NCBI GenBank assembly: GCA_027422505.1
Contig: JAPQWV010000301.1
Location: forward strand, 1-64,000
Source: Craterostigma plantagineum
Taxonomy: Eukaryota; Streptophyta; Magnoliopsida; Lamiales; Linderniaceae
Direction: 5' to 3'
DNA: 64,000 nt
The translations under genes and the position numbers were made by a program. The notes beneath the pieces were generated by a model that saw only the letters and a program-made list of their open reading frames with translations, was not told the DNA's origin and ran no database searches. Positions 33,038 to 45,016 of this stretch are shown here, one piece after another. How positions within the stretch are numbered: position 1 is the first letter of the stretch; each line of letters begins with the position of its first letter.

Positions 33038-34125
33038 ATGGCGGACCACAGAGTGCCCGTCCACGAAGAGGAGCCATCACTTCAAGATCTCCTCAAGAAT
33101 GCTGCGCTAAGCGGTACTGAGTCGGCGATTGTCATCCCGCTGATCGAGAACAACAATTTCGAGCTAAAGCACTCTTGGCTTCATCAACCACTACTTCCCA
33201 CTATCGAAGGTGCTCAGACTAAAAACGGAGATCTCACTGTTTCATCAGAAGGATTCAGAAAACCTCTACGATGTTTGGGAGGGATACAAGGCGCTATTGA
33301 AGATGCCCACAGCACGGGATCTTGAAGGCAGCCCAGATCAATCGATTCCATGAGGGGCTCAATGATCTGACTGTCCATATGTTAGACTGAGCCGCAGGAG
33401 GAGGACTCGTGAAGCTCAATGCCACCGATGCTTGGAATTTGATTGAGGACTACTCGAGGAACAACTTCATGAGGGGCAATACGAGGATGAAGACAACAGG
33501 CGTATTTGGAGTGAGAGAAGAGACGGCTACAAATGCTAAATTCGAGGCGCTTCAGCAATAGATCGCTGCGAAGAACTCTTAGTTGCAGACAGTCATCGGC
33601 GCACTACTCCCGAAATCCGGGCAGACTCAGCCCGTGAATGCCGTGACGACCACCGCACCGACGCAGCACATGCCATACGTGCCATTGTGCGGGATCTGTG
33701 GCGCAGCTCACGAAACGTCTGAATGCCAACTTGGGCAGTCGTTGGAGCACGTCGATTACATAAATTACCAAGGTGGCCAGCGAAGCTTCCAACCCCGAGC
33801 GCACCCCAACTTAGCGTATGGGAATCAGAATCACCAGGGGCAAGGACCACCAGGACTTCAGCCCAGACCATCCGGCTTCCAAATTGGGCCACCACGCCAG
33901 TATCATAGTGCACCCGTAGGAGGATCCGATGACATGAGGGAGATGAAGGACATGATGAAGGCGCTCCTCACAAACTTCAGCAGCACCACCGCAGCCCACG
34001 AAAACCGAATGACGAAATCGGAGGAGTACATGGAGGCAAACAACATACGTGCCCATAACACAGACGGCTCGAAGTTGGAGCAGCAGGTGGGCCAATTAGC
34101 AAAGCAACTGGAGGGGCGAAATTAA
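33038..34125 (+). pseudogene. Athila gag, broken
   Basis: ATG at 33038 (MADHRVPVHEEEPSLQD). The first frame ends near 33325. Gag homology then resumes in other frames with stops (INRFHEGLNDLTVHML; AAGGGLVKLNATDAWNLIEDYS). From 33583 a 180-codon frame contains a CX2CX4HX4C knuckle (CGICGAAHETSEC) and a Gln/Pro/Gly-rich stretch. It ends with a coiled-coil-like tail (KLEQQVGQLAKQLEGRN). Part of the gag core between NNNFELK and the Gly-rich region appears deleted. Confidence 0.8.
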
Positions 34126-35418
34126 GGATCACTCCTGAGCTACACCGAGACAAACCCTAAGGATTACTGCAATGCGGTAACCCTGAGGAGCGGGAGAGGA
34201 TTGCAAGAAGTTCCCGCCAAGCAGAATTCAAAGGAGGAAGTTGATTTCCAGGGCCACGACGAGCCAGAATAGAGGAAAGCAAAAGCGACGGAGTCGAGAA
34301 GGTCAAGGATGACAAGGAAAAGACGCGACTATTCATGAAGCCGTATCAACCAAAGATCCCGTACCCAGCTCGGTTGAGGGAAGCTGCACCTGAAAAAGAG
34401 AAGGTCCAACCTAAAAAGAAGGAGGTTGCACCCGAAATAGAAAAAGCGAGGGAGATCGAGCGACCACCAGTGAGGCCATACCAGCCGAAGGTTCCCTATC
34501 CAGCACGACTGAAGAAGGACAAAGGCGAGGTGCTATTTAGCTGATTTATGGGTATGTGCAAAGAATTACATATTAACTTACCATTTGTTGAAGCTATTAT
34601 GCAGATGCCCAGTTTCGTGAAGTTCCTGAAGGACTTGCTGACAAATCAACGGAAGCTCGAACACGTCTCCACTGTACACCTACGAAGAGAGTGCTAGGCG
34701 ATACTCCAGAACAAGATACCGAAAAAGCTCAAGGGCCCAGGGAGTTTTACTATTCCTTATCATATATGTGACTTATTAGTTGAGCATGCTTTAGCTGATC
34801 TAGGCGCTAGTATAAATTTGATGTCGTATTCTATGTTTAATCGCTTAATTAGGTGAACTACGACCCACTATGATGAGTATTCAATTGGCCGATAGATCAA
34901 TAAAATACCCTCTAGGTGTTATCGAAGATGTTCTAGTTAAGGTCGATAAGTTCATTATCCCTCCTGATTTTGTTATCCTAGAGATGGACAAGGATGACAA
35001 TGTTCCATTGATTCTGGGTAGACCATTCCTAGCTACAGGCGAGACCATGATAGATGTTAGGAATGAGACGTTAACTTTGACAGTAGATGGTGAAACGGTT
35101 ACGTTTAATATGTCTGATTCAATGAAAATGAGTAATGAGCATGATAATAAGTGTTATTACTTACATGCTTTTGAGCACGATATCTGGTCTTCTGTGCAAG
35201 GTTTATCACAGGTTTTGAGCAAGGAGGAAGTCGACGAGACCAGGATGACCATCGACAAACATAGCAAAGAAGTTAAGGACAAGAGCCCAGTCGAGGAGCG
35301 ACTGCCACTAGAGCTGAAACCGCTGCCCAACGAAAAGCGACAACTCCAAGACATGGATGTAGGCGAGGGAGACTTAAGCAGAAAAGAGGTGTTGCACCTC
35401 GACTTCCAGCAACCCTAA
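34126..35418 (+). pseudogene. Athila linker and aspartic protease fragment
   Basis: 34335-34544 holds a Lys/Pro-rich linker with a repeated PYQPKxPYPARL motif. From ~34770 the protease region reads LLVEHALADLGASINLMSYS (catalytic Asp in DLGAS), breaks at a stop near 34856, then continues as SIQLADRSIKYPLGVIEDVLV and NVPLILGRPFLATG. The Lys/Glu-rich tail ends at TAA 35416-35418. Reverse transcriptase should follow in an intact Athila but is missing. Confidence 0.8.
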
Positions 35419-36011
35419 GCGAACGAAAGCACGTCCGGCTGAAGACGGTAAAGAAAGCGCTACTTGGGAGGCAACCCAGGTTTTATCAATCTAGTACTTT
35501 CTTTTATTTACCTATGAATATGATGCATATGAAATCTACTACTATTATTAGTCTCATCTATGTCTAGTTCCTTTTTACGTTTCATTTTCTTTTTAGTTAT
35601 ATCAGGATATCACGAGTCACGACCCACGACCTTCACGCGTCCAGTCACGACCACGCCAACCATTCGTCAGGGGAGTCCCGTTCTTTTTTAACCTTATTTT
35701 CCCTTTCTTTATTCATTTTTACATTGAGGACAACGTAGGTCTTAAGTGTGGGGAGGGGAATTTAGGTTGAGAATTTACGTGAAATATTTTTTTCTATGAC
35801 GTGTCCGTGAACTATCAATTTTGTTAGAAAAGCATGAATTATTGAACTCAGGCATGATTATTTGCGCTTATATCAAGATGGTTTGCATGACATGAAATTT
35901 TGTGAGCAATTAGGATATGCATGATTGATTGAATCGTGTCTGCTTGAATAGATATAGCACTGCTTTGGGAGATTCGTACACATAACCCTTTTTCGTTGTG
36001 ACAGTTGAGCC
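35419..36011 (+). mobile_element. Athila post-coding region, left part
   Basis: Starts with the CTTGGGAGGCAACCC block. ACATTGAGGACAACGT and an internal PPT-like AAGTGTGGGGAGGGG follow at 35722-35757, as in other Athila elements. It is interrupted at 36012 by a solo LTR, and GAGCC at 36007-36011 is the duplicated target. Confidence 0.75.
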
Positions 36012-38951
36012 TGCGGCGCCCCTGACTCCTACAGCCATTCTTACTACTATTTTATGTGACTGCATGTGATATAAATGAAATCTATATACGAAAAATGCGT
36101 ACAAAATTTTTCCTTTTATATAAAGGCAATTCTTCTGTACAGTGCAAAATATTTCTAGGACATAAATACAAGGTGAGTGCGCATGCCTATTCAAAACAAT
36201 CTATCGGCCCGCCACTCAGGTCGCATCCATGTACACACTACCACATCAAAAGTCCTCCGAAAGCTTCAAAATTTGGCCTCGGCTTCGTAAAGATCACGTA
36301 CCGTGATCCCGTGAACCCACAGCACATAAATACGTGGAATGAGCTTATAAAGCTCAGCAAGTGAAAGCCATGCCTGCCATGCACGTGTCCTAAATTCGCA
36401 AAGGCATCCGCGCCAATGCTCCCTAGACCTCATATTTTTCCTTGTCTTGTCTTGTCATGTAGGGCCCTCGGCTGTCTTGCTATGCACCATCATGGAGCTC
36501 GAATCCACTAGGGATAAATAAATATAAGTGGCAATACCCACTCAAGGGAGGCTAACCCTAGGGCACCTTTTCTGTCCCAAGGTTGTTTCATACGCCACGC
36601 GGATGCTTCACACTGGTAGCCTAATCTGAGGTAGTCGACACCAGAGGTACCCTCGGTGTCGCTTACTCCCTCAGCTCGCACCCTCCAGGTTTCACGACCC
36701 GCCATGAGGGCATTAGCCCTAAAATCATGTCTTGCCTTGTACATGTCATGTCTTAACGGTAGCGCCATACGACGTCACCATGGTAGCATAGAAGAGCCGT
36801 GACTCAACTGTGAGTCGATATCAGATGCCCATATCGGCGAATCTTTATCGCTCTCAGGAGATTATATATTATGCACGCTCTCATTTCATGCCTTTTGTAC
36901 TAAACGTGCGTGCATATGCTCATGTCATGAATATGCGTATCATGCCATTATATTACGTAAATAAATCATGCATGTCATATAACGCAATTAATTCACGTAG
37001 GAAGTCACATAAAATCATAGAAACACATAACATATAATTTTCATGCACATATAGTTATGTGTTGTAGTTGGGACTTCCACTTACCTGGTATCCTTAGCTA
37101 TTTAACGTATCATACGGTACGTCGCTAACCTTCGAACCCTAAATATACAATCATAATAAATTAGGGTTTGTTAGTCTAATTCAATGAATTGACTTTAATT
37201 TAAAAACCCTAGTTTCGACTTCTATAAATTTCGAAACCCTAAAATTTAGAACTTTAACTAGTACCATTTCAGAGATAGATCTCGACATATTTGGGTTAAA
37301 TAGATCTCGAGCTTGTAATGTGATTTATGAATCTTGAGCTTGAATAAGATATAAATCTCGACATGATATACAAGGGTTGATATTTAAACACCAAAGATCT
37401 CGACATAACATAAATCTCGACATTGTAGGTACATGATTTCGATATGTATCTTTGAAATTATAATTCAATATTAAAATCTTCATCCTAGAATCTCGATATG
37501 ATACTTGAGCTTGTTTGTGAAATTAGATCTCGACATTCTATGAGTCTTGATATGTATCTTAAGTTGCATAGTAACCTAAATCTCGATATTACTTCGAGAT
37601 GTATACTGAGATAATAACAAATATGAGCTCCTATACAAGTTATACCAATGTCGAGATATATATGAATATTATACTTAAGATGTCGAGAAGTTACTATAAC
37701 AAAGTGTCGATATTACCACAAGATAGATGTCGAGATGCATGACACCTTATATACATAAGGATCTCGAGATTATATATGTCCATATTATAGATAAAGATCT
37801 CGATACCAACATCATCTATTACACTAGAGTTCACATCATCCCTACATCATATTTCGATCAAAACCCTAAATCAGTACTTAGTCATGCTATTATTTAAAAC
37901 ATAAGATCATAGCAAACGAATTACCCACTGAAATTCGAGCTCCTTAAAACATGATGATAATAATTCTATTCTAAGAAACAAAAACCCTCGAAAACTAGAC
38001 CTACACAAGCTTAATCATAGATGTAACTTCCCGTGCCTAGTTCCATTTATAAAATATTAAATAAATCTTAAAATAAGAACATTATAGATGGAAATCTGTA
38101 CCTTTCCTTGCTTTCGTTTGAAGGTAGTTTCCTCCCTTAGGGTTTCTTATTTATCGAAACCTATACTGTTATAGTTCTTATTGTTTACGTAAGTTCAGTC
38201 TATGGAAATGGTTTTTGATAAGTTCTCAAGGTTGTCCAATGGTTTACTTGATAAGACCCCAAGCAACGTGACTTTGCTTTACTCCTACGTAATTGATATT
38301 TATCCCAAGTCAAGAAATAAATGTTGTTTTAAAATTACTTTAGTTTTCTTTTCTGATTAAGAAATCAAGATTATTCCTCTTTTGAAATCCTCTACTATGT
38401 TATTACTTCGAGTTTTGAGGACTTCAATTTCAAAAATCTCGTGTTCTATCATTATATAGTTTCCTAATTTCGGCTTTAAGGATTTTGGTCTTTAAAAATT
38501 TCGAGATTTAGAGATCTCAAGCTCTAAGGATTTCGAGCTTACAGAGATCTCGGGCTTCAATATTTCGATATTCTTATTGTTCAAAACTCTCTTATTTCAA
38601 AACCCTTCTCTTGCTAATTTATAGATCTCGAGATTCATTGTTGCAAATTCTTAATACATCGAAATCAATATCTAGCCTTTTTGAAATCTATTCCTACTAA
38701 TTCTGGTTGTATTAATACTTAATACATTAATTCAAAATTTCTAGGTTAGCTTACCATGTATTAGAAACCCTAAAATCAATACTTAACCTAATTAGAAATC
38801 TACTTCCTAATTTATACATGTCAAGTTGACATATAAAATGAAATCATTTAAGCACATAACAGTCACCAAACGTGTCTTATGCAGTCACGTAAGTCATATA
38901 ATATGTATGCATATTTATTGGCCGGCTTACTTACGGGACTCGGGTATTACA
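36012..38951 (-). mobile_element. Solo LTR of the Tekay-type gypsy family
   Basis: TGCGGCGCCCC... at the left and ...GGGTATTACA at the right, 2940 bp, flanked by GAGCC (36007-36011 and 38952-38956). It is homologous end to end with the 5' LTR at 21516-24440. There is no internal region, so it arose by LTR-LTR recombination after insertion into the Athila element. It has its own TCGACAT/ATCTCGA word cluster at about 37270-37810. Confidence 0.95.
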
Positions 38952-38956
38952 GAGCC

Positions 38957-40078
38957 TGACGAGCTTATGCTCATTTTCTTGGTTTTGTGACGTGCCTAGC
39001 CTATATCTTTCTAGAACTTGCCTGTCTGATGCGTGTTGAAACTATTTCTGGTGCGTTAGTATGACAATGATGAGGGCCTTAGGAATTAAGTCCATGGCCA
39101 AAATTACCTATCATGACTAATCCCCTTAGTTAGCCACTTTGAGCCTGAGCCTATTTGTTTGCTTTCCTCGTAATTATAGAAGCCACTGACCCCAATAAGC
39201 CTCCAGAGATTATATGAACCTGAGTTGATTAGATAGAGCAGAAATCGAACTTGAGAGTTATTGTTTCAGTGTATGATTTAATGTTCTTCTCTGCTATTCG
39301 TGAAATGACTCGCCCCTTACTTGACCGTTTTCTGAATGACCCAATCCCTTGCATAAGCCTACCCATAAACCTTTTGCAAGATATAGGTTTTGGTAATAAG
39401 TATCCCTAGGTACACGGCATTCGCTGTGACGATGTATTCTTTGCGACAAAAGCCAAATCTTGATGTTTAGGGAATAAGGGCAGTGCACAAAATTAGAGCG
39501 TGACTAATGTGAAAGGGCAGAAAATGAAAGGGAACTGAGTTGAGAGGGTCGGGCAGAAAAGTCTAGGATTTCAAAGCGAGAATGTTAATTCGAATGTTGG
39601 GGCATGTGACTATCTGTTTGATCATGCTATATTCTCTGATTCTTTGCTTATGTGTCCTAACTTTAAGATTACGTGTTCAGGATATATGCTCGTCACTTCA
39701 ATATTATTTGACCCGTTTCGACCCAAAAAAACCCTCAGATGTATGCTTGCCACTTTAAGTATTAGATATGCGATTAGCTTGCAAGCTTATGGTAGGGGCC
39801 GGACTAGTGCACGATTGAGCGATTCACTAGCTAGCCTATACACTGAGTGATCTGAGCGAATCCTTGTGAGGTATGATTCTTGATTAGCAGTGCTAAGGAA
39901 GTTCAGGTTAATAGGTGCCGGTCATTAGTGCATTATTCATGATTGTTTGCTTGATTCCATTTTGTGCTTTCTAGCTATGATGATATGATGCGAACAATCG
40001 AGCCGTTATCTTGATTTGATGCCTTCTCTAACTTCTAATTTACTTGTGGACAAGCAAATGCTTAAGTGTGGGGAGGTT
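38957..40078 (+). mobile_element. Athila post-coding region, right part, with PPT
   Basis: Non-coding continuation of the Athila element up to the PPT AAGTGTGGGGAGG at 40064-40076, two bases before the 3' LTR. The short frames here have no motif. Confidence 0.8.
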
Positions 40079-41694
40079 TGATAAACGTATTTCACTACGT
40101 TCATCGTAGTATTTAATTGGGTTAAAATAGAGCTCTAGCCATCATTTTATACATTTGTTAGCCATATTTACATTTCTTTCGACATTGAAGGATTTTAGGA
40201 CGGCTCTCGGGCGAAAAGGAGCGAATATGAGACAAAACGGAGCAAGTATGAAGAAATAACTCATGTGTCACGGCCGTGACACTCCTTGCACCAGGCCGTG
40301 ACAATGGACAGAACCGAAGCCAACGGGAACTGGTCTCCATCACGGCCGTGACACATATTGCACCAGGCCATGACAAGAGGCAGAAAAGGTAGCCAAGCGA
40401 TGCAGAGCACAGTCACGGCCGTGAAACCCGCCTGAAAAGTAGTAATACACTAAAAAATTCATATCTCTCAATCTAAACATCGGCTTGAGAATCCCTTTGC
40501 TCAGAATCAAAACTGGAAAGTCTTCTATCTACGGCTAAAATTTCAGGTCAATCGGACATCGTTTACCCCTCCATCTGAGAGAAATATAAAACTGTCGCAA
40601 AGCTGTTGAAAGTGACACGGCCGTGACACTACTGCACAAGGCCGTGACGCACGACAGTAAGCTCATTTTGTGCCCCGATTGTATCACGGCCGTGACCTAT
40701 CATGTCCCAGGCCGTGACCATGTCGAATTTCACTATAAAAGCACAAATTCGACTCAGAACGAGGGGACACTTACCAGATATCAACCCTAATTCATAAGAG
40801 ACGAATTACCGACGCCAGAAACGCAAAATTCTATTGGAGAAGCGCGAGAGATGGATCAACGAGCCAATCGCGCCAAATTGAACGCAGAACGAAGATTCAT
40901 CCGTGCCACCATCCCAGATCATCAGTATTCAAGATCATGAATCTTCTTCTTCTTCGTTTCTTATTTCTTTCGTTGTTTTCCAGTCAATTATGTGTAGCTA
41001 AATCCCCTATGTGTTTGGGATTAGAAGAACGCTAGGATATTTCGTAATTAAGACATATGTTTTATCGTGACTCGTGTGTATGACTTTTTATCTGTCTAAG
41101 AAATTGTTTCGTCGCTTTAATATGTCTATGTGTTAAAGTGATCGCGTGGAAAATCGTTTAGGGCGACAGCTAAACAACGATTAGGCCATTCATAGAAAAT
41201 AGGATTCGAGTATAGGGCGAAAGCAAATACTCGATCCTCGCCTTTAGTAATTACTGAACCTTAGATCCCCACGAGCATTTAGGGCGACAACAAACTCGTG
41301 AGCGGGTAGGAAATTACTGCGATCTAGTCAGAATCACGTAGGAGCGAGAATTCATTGTCTTAACCGATAAACCTAGCAGGATTCGAATCTCGAGCACATC
41401 TCTATTATCTGAAAGTTTTTCACCAGTTTAGGCGTATCCTTCTAGTCTCTCGTTGATTTAGGAGTAATATGTTAGGATAGTTCGTAACACCATCTGCGTA
41501 TTTTATTTAGGTTAAATATCGAGTCGATAGGTCACTACTAGTACTTGATTTATTCCTTGTGTTCGATACTCGTCTACTCACTTTACTGCACTACACACGA
41601 TAGGTCCTGCCTATCGCACGTCGGTGATAGTAATTAGGTATTCGTTTTAATTATTACTTGTCGCACTTTTCATTCACACACCACGTGTCGATCA
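40079..41694 (+). repeat. 3' LTR of the Athila element
   Basis: 1616 bp, highly similar to 31246-32854 with scattered differences. For example, the fifth palindrome is better kept here (GTCACGGCCGTGAAAC near 40412). It ends GTCGATCA, followed by ATAGT. Confidence 0.94.
40267..40718. repeat. Palindrome modules in the 3' LTR
   Basis: Copy of the GTCACGGCCGTGAC array of the 5' LTR with the same spacing and the same pairing of a full site with a downstream AGGCCGTGAC half site. Confidence 0.9.
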
Positions 41695-42079
41695 ATAGTT
41701 CATCGTTTATTTGATATACATGAGATCTTTGAGTTTTGTGCATGATTAGACACTAAAGTGACGTGTTCTTTCCCTAGTCTTAAGAAACATGTTAAGCCTT
41801 ATCATATTTAATACATTTGGGCCTTATTTAAATATTAGGTATGGTCCATTAACTTGTTGGGCTTTAATACTGTTATCTAATTCTAAATATGGCCCTTATC
41901 CAATTTGTACTATCCTTATTAATTTAATTAGCTCCTATATTAAGTTCCCAAAATAATTTGAAGCTGACATAGTTCATATTGTCTGTCTCAATATTCTAAT
42001 TTCTTTATCAACATTCCTAATTCACAAAATTATTTATTTAATTATATCAAAATCCCGTATTAAATTCACGGGTATTACA
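41695..42079 (-). repeat. Tekay-type gypsy LTR, remaining part (continues 29028-31245)
   Basis: Ends CACGGGTATTACA at 42079, the reverse complement of an LTR start TGTAATACCCGTG. This matches the LTR start at 60450. Together with 29028-31245 it forms one LTR split by the Athila insertion. Confidence 0.7.
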
Positions 42080-42217
42080 AGGTCCCTGTAGTATTTGCAT
42101 ACTGTCTAAGTCACGGAAAGTTGTTATTAAGATCCAATAAAGTTTTATTCATTTCCATTTAGTTTAGGCCTTAAACGTACTCAACAGCACTTTCAAACTT
42201 TTTTTTGGGCTTAATTG

Positions 42218-42755
42218 TTTTTTGGTCCCGTAACTTAGGGGGTGAGCATTATAGGGACCGCTAATTTAGGGTGTGACATTATAGAGACAGTAAGTTCTAA
42301 AATCGTGCAATTTATAGACATTATACCTGATTTTTCTCCTAAATATATCACGTGCCATGCAAACCGATTCGCATACAGAAACTAACGTGGTGCCGAATCT
42401 ATGACATGGCCGTTTTACAGAAATACCACGTCATTAAAATAATCCAACTTGCCGCCATGTTAGAAATGACGAGGCGCCAGATCGATTTTTTTTTCAAATT
42501 AATTTCTGACAGGCGCCAAATTGGATTATTTTAATTATGTGGCATTTCTGTAAAACGGTCATGTCATCGATCCGGTGCCACGTTAGTTTTTCGGCATAAA
42601 AATCGGTCACGTGCGTGGCACATGATTAATTTGGAGAAAAATCAGGTATAATGTCTATAAATTGCACGATTTTAAAACTTACTGTCCCTATCATACCACA
42701 CACTAAATTACCGGTCCTATAATGTCACACCCCCTAAGTCACGGGACCAAAAAAA
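42218..42755. mobile_element. Foldback (MITE-like) element, near-complete inverted repeat
   Basis: The left arm starts TTTTTTGGTCCCGTAACTTA and the right arm ends as its inverse (CACGGGACCAAAAAA). The arms pair for about 250 bases each around a centre near 42486, with a few mismatches, including a shared ATCGTGCAATTTATAGACAT. There is no coding frame. The TIR sequence (GGTCCCGTnACTTAGGGGGTGTGACATTATA) resembles Mutator-like or other long-TIR non-autonomous elements. A target duplication was not resolved because both ends run into T/A tracts. Confidence 0.8.
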
Positions 42756-42933
42756 TAATAAACCTTTTCTTTATAATGCTTTATATCTAAGGGATTGAAA
42801 AAATATATTTCTACCTTTTTTTGGACTGGAACCCAATTCTCTCAAAGTTGAAATGCCTTTTTTTTATACGTTGGGTTGGATTGGGAATTTAGATATGTCC
42901 GCAGGAGTAAAATGTAATTGATAGCATATGATT

Positions 42934-43309
42934 TAGGGCTGAAAACGAGCCGAGCCGAGCTGAGCCCGAGCATGGCCCGGCTCGAGCTCGGCTCGATTAT
43001 GTGTAAGTGGGCTCGAGCTCGAAAAGTCGAGGCTTGTGCTCGGCTCGATAAACCATCGAGTCTGCTCGATCTCGGCTCGAAAAGCTCGGTTCTTCATAAA
43101 AAAATATATAATAATAATGAAACATATATATCTCAAAAAAAAGAAAAAAATGGGCTCGATAAGCTCGACGAGCTATCGAGCCCACATACAAAAAGCTCGA
43201 GCTCGGCTCGATTGTGAAAAGTCGAGGCTCGAGCTCGATGTTGACCGAGCTCGAGCCGAGCTTTGACCGAGCTGAGCAGCTCGCGAGCGGCTGCTCGTTT
43301 TCAGCCCTA
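42934..43309. mobile_element. hAT-type MITE with 8-bp target duplication
   Basis: Terminal inverted repeats TAGGGCTGAAAACGAGC and ...GCTCGTTTTCAGCCCTA. It is flanked by an exact 8-bp duplication ATATGATT (42926-42933 and 43310-43317), as hAT transposases make. The interior is rich in GAGCTCGGCTCGA repeats that can pair with each other, and has no transposase. Confidence 0.93.
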
Positions 43310-43384
43310 ATATGATTGTGTCTTTTGCATCGATGTTTTGGTGCCGCTATGGTACTTCGTGTCCACGTCAGCACAATGTTTTTG

Positions 43385-43687
43385 TTAGGAATATTTTGTA
43401 GCATCCTTTAATTATGTAATCTTGGGTTAATGTGTTGGGTTGTAATAGTTTGGGGTAACTTATGATATTTAGTCATAGTTTTGTATTGGGCTTTAATATA
43501 CCAATCAATTGTGGTATATAAAGCCCAAATAACCCTAATTAGGGTTTTATCAAAAGTATTGAAAGGTAAGCCACCTTGTACGTTAGATTAAGAAAACACA
43601 CACTAACACACACACTCAAGGTGTTCTTCACGTTTCACACATTCAAACCAATCTTTTGATCCTTGTTTGGTAAAATAAGGGCCAACA
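43385..43687 (+). repeat. 5' LTR of Copia-C
   Basis: TGTTAGGAATATTTTG to GGCCAACA, about 303 bp. TATA-like GGTATATAAAGCCC near 43513. A CACACACTAACACACACAC stretch precedes the end. Confidence 0.94.
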
Positions 43688-43689
43688 AG

Positions 43690-43701
43690 TGGTATCAGAG
43701 C
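43690..43701 (+). promoter_or_regulatory. Primer-binding site of Copia-C
   Basis: TGGTATCAGAGC, two bases after the LTR, the initiator tRNA-Met type used by copia elements. Confidence 0.9.
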
Positions 43702-44120
43702 CTAACGCGGATCAATATCTTCCATTTGAATCCAGTTTTGCTCGTTTTCGACGTGATTTGACGAAGATTTTAGCTTGAAAACTCATTCTCTGCTTTTCAC
43801 TGTTTTTTTTTTGGATGTCTTCAAATCGTTCTCAGTGATTCTTTTCTCCTAGGACATTTGAAAACTGATTTTGAGAACATTTAGGTTCGTTCACGTCGAT
43901 TCCAGTCAAGTTTGAGTCGGATTTAAGCAAAAACGAGTCTGAAAAATCTGTTTTTCACTGAGCTGGGCATCACTTTCGAGCAACAAATTGAACAGTACCA
44001 TTGAATTTGAAGGTTTCGACCGAAACTCACTGAAAGAAGATTCAATCAATTTTAATTTCCGGGAATTTCTTCGCTTATTTCACAGTTTCGCTCGAAAGAT
44101 TTCTCGGCGAAAGTCCAACT

Positions 44121-44545
44121 GTTTCGATCGAAAGTCGATTAATTTAAGTTTCGACGAATTTTCCACCAATTTTCACAAGTTTCGATCGATACAATTCTCG
44201 GCGAAAGTCCAATTGTTTCGATCGAAAGTCGATTAATTTAAGTTTCGACGAATTTTCCACCAATTTTCACAAGTTTCGATCGATACAATTCTCGGCGAAA
44301 GTCCAATATTTTTCGCCCGAAACGCTACAGTACACAATTTCATAGTTTCGATCGATACACATTTCGAACGCTACAGTGCACAATTTCACAGTTTCGATCG
44401 ATACACATCTCGGCGAAAGTCCAATATATTTCACCCGAAACGCTACAGTACACAATTTCATAGTTTCGATCGATACACATTTCGAACGCTACAGTGCACA
44501 ATTTCACAGTTTCGATCGATACACATCTCGGCGAAAGTCCAATGT
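44121..44545 (+). repeat. Tandem repeats in the gag leader of Copia-C
   Basis: Two 94-bp units (starts 44121 and 44215), then two 118-bp units (starts ~44341 and ~44459). All contain the words TTTCGATCGA and CTCGGCGAAAGTCC. The repeats lie between PBS and gag. The short frames across them are by-products. Confidence 0.85.
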
Positions 44546-44978
44546 ACTAACTGTTTCGCTCGAAACCTTGTTCTCCACTTAGCCAATTTCAATCTCAGAC
44601 GATCGAAACTATTTTTTTTCAAATCAAAATCGAATTCCATCTTTCGATCGAAACTAACAATTTCAAAACTCTTACGCCCAATTCACACCTTCGCTCGAAT
44701 CTTCCAATCTTAACACAGTTTCGATTGCCCGACTCTCAACACTTAGGACCAATCGTTTAGCTTATTTTCATATCATACTAGAGTCGATCAAGCACTCAAA
44801 TTGAATTGAACAAAATTATCAATTTCACTTTACACCAATTGTTCCATCCTCGAGCAGTACACTAAATTCATCAAACTCTTTTATTTCGACAGAATTCACT
44901 ACGACCTAGTTAGACTCAACACTAGAAATTACTCAAACTTGACTACATTTCTTTCAAAACTAAAGTGTTCAATTTCGC

Positions 44979-45016
44979 AGATATATCTCGCGTTAACGAT
45001 CATTACCAAACATACC
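44979..45016 (+). promoter_or_regulatory. Possible 3' splice acceptor before gag
   Basis: TTCAATTTCGCAG ends at 44980, and the gag ATG follows at 45017. It parallels the acceptor-like tracts before the extra genes at 54756 and 25016. Predicted only from sequence. Confidence 0.35.

Larger units (their letters stand above)
31246..41694 (+). mobile_element. Pol-less Athila retrotransposon, complete with LTRs and TSD
   Basis: 5' LTR 31246-32854, PBS 32861-32878, broken gag, protease fragment, PPT 40064-40076 and 3' LTR 40079-41694. It is flanked by the 5-bp target duplication ATAGT (31241-31245 and 41695-41699). Reverse transcriptase, RNase H and integrase are absent. The coding part passes from protease straight to the ALLGR-type end block. 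A 2.94 kb solo LTR is nested at 36012-38951. Without it the element is ~7.5 kb. It resembles non-autonomous TR-GAG/LARD-type elements that rely on enzymes from a partner. Confidence 0.93.

Noticed and set aside
43988..44640. Frames in the Copia-C leader with repeated DRNSL/SIDTH motifs
   Set aside because: Translations of the 94- and 118-bp leader repeats on both strands; no start context or homology.
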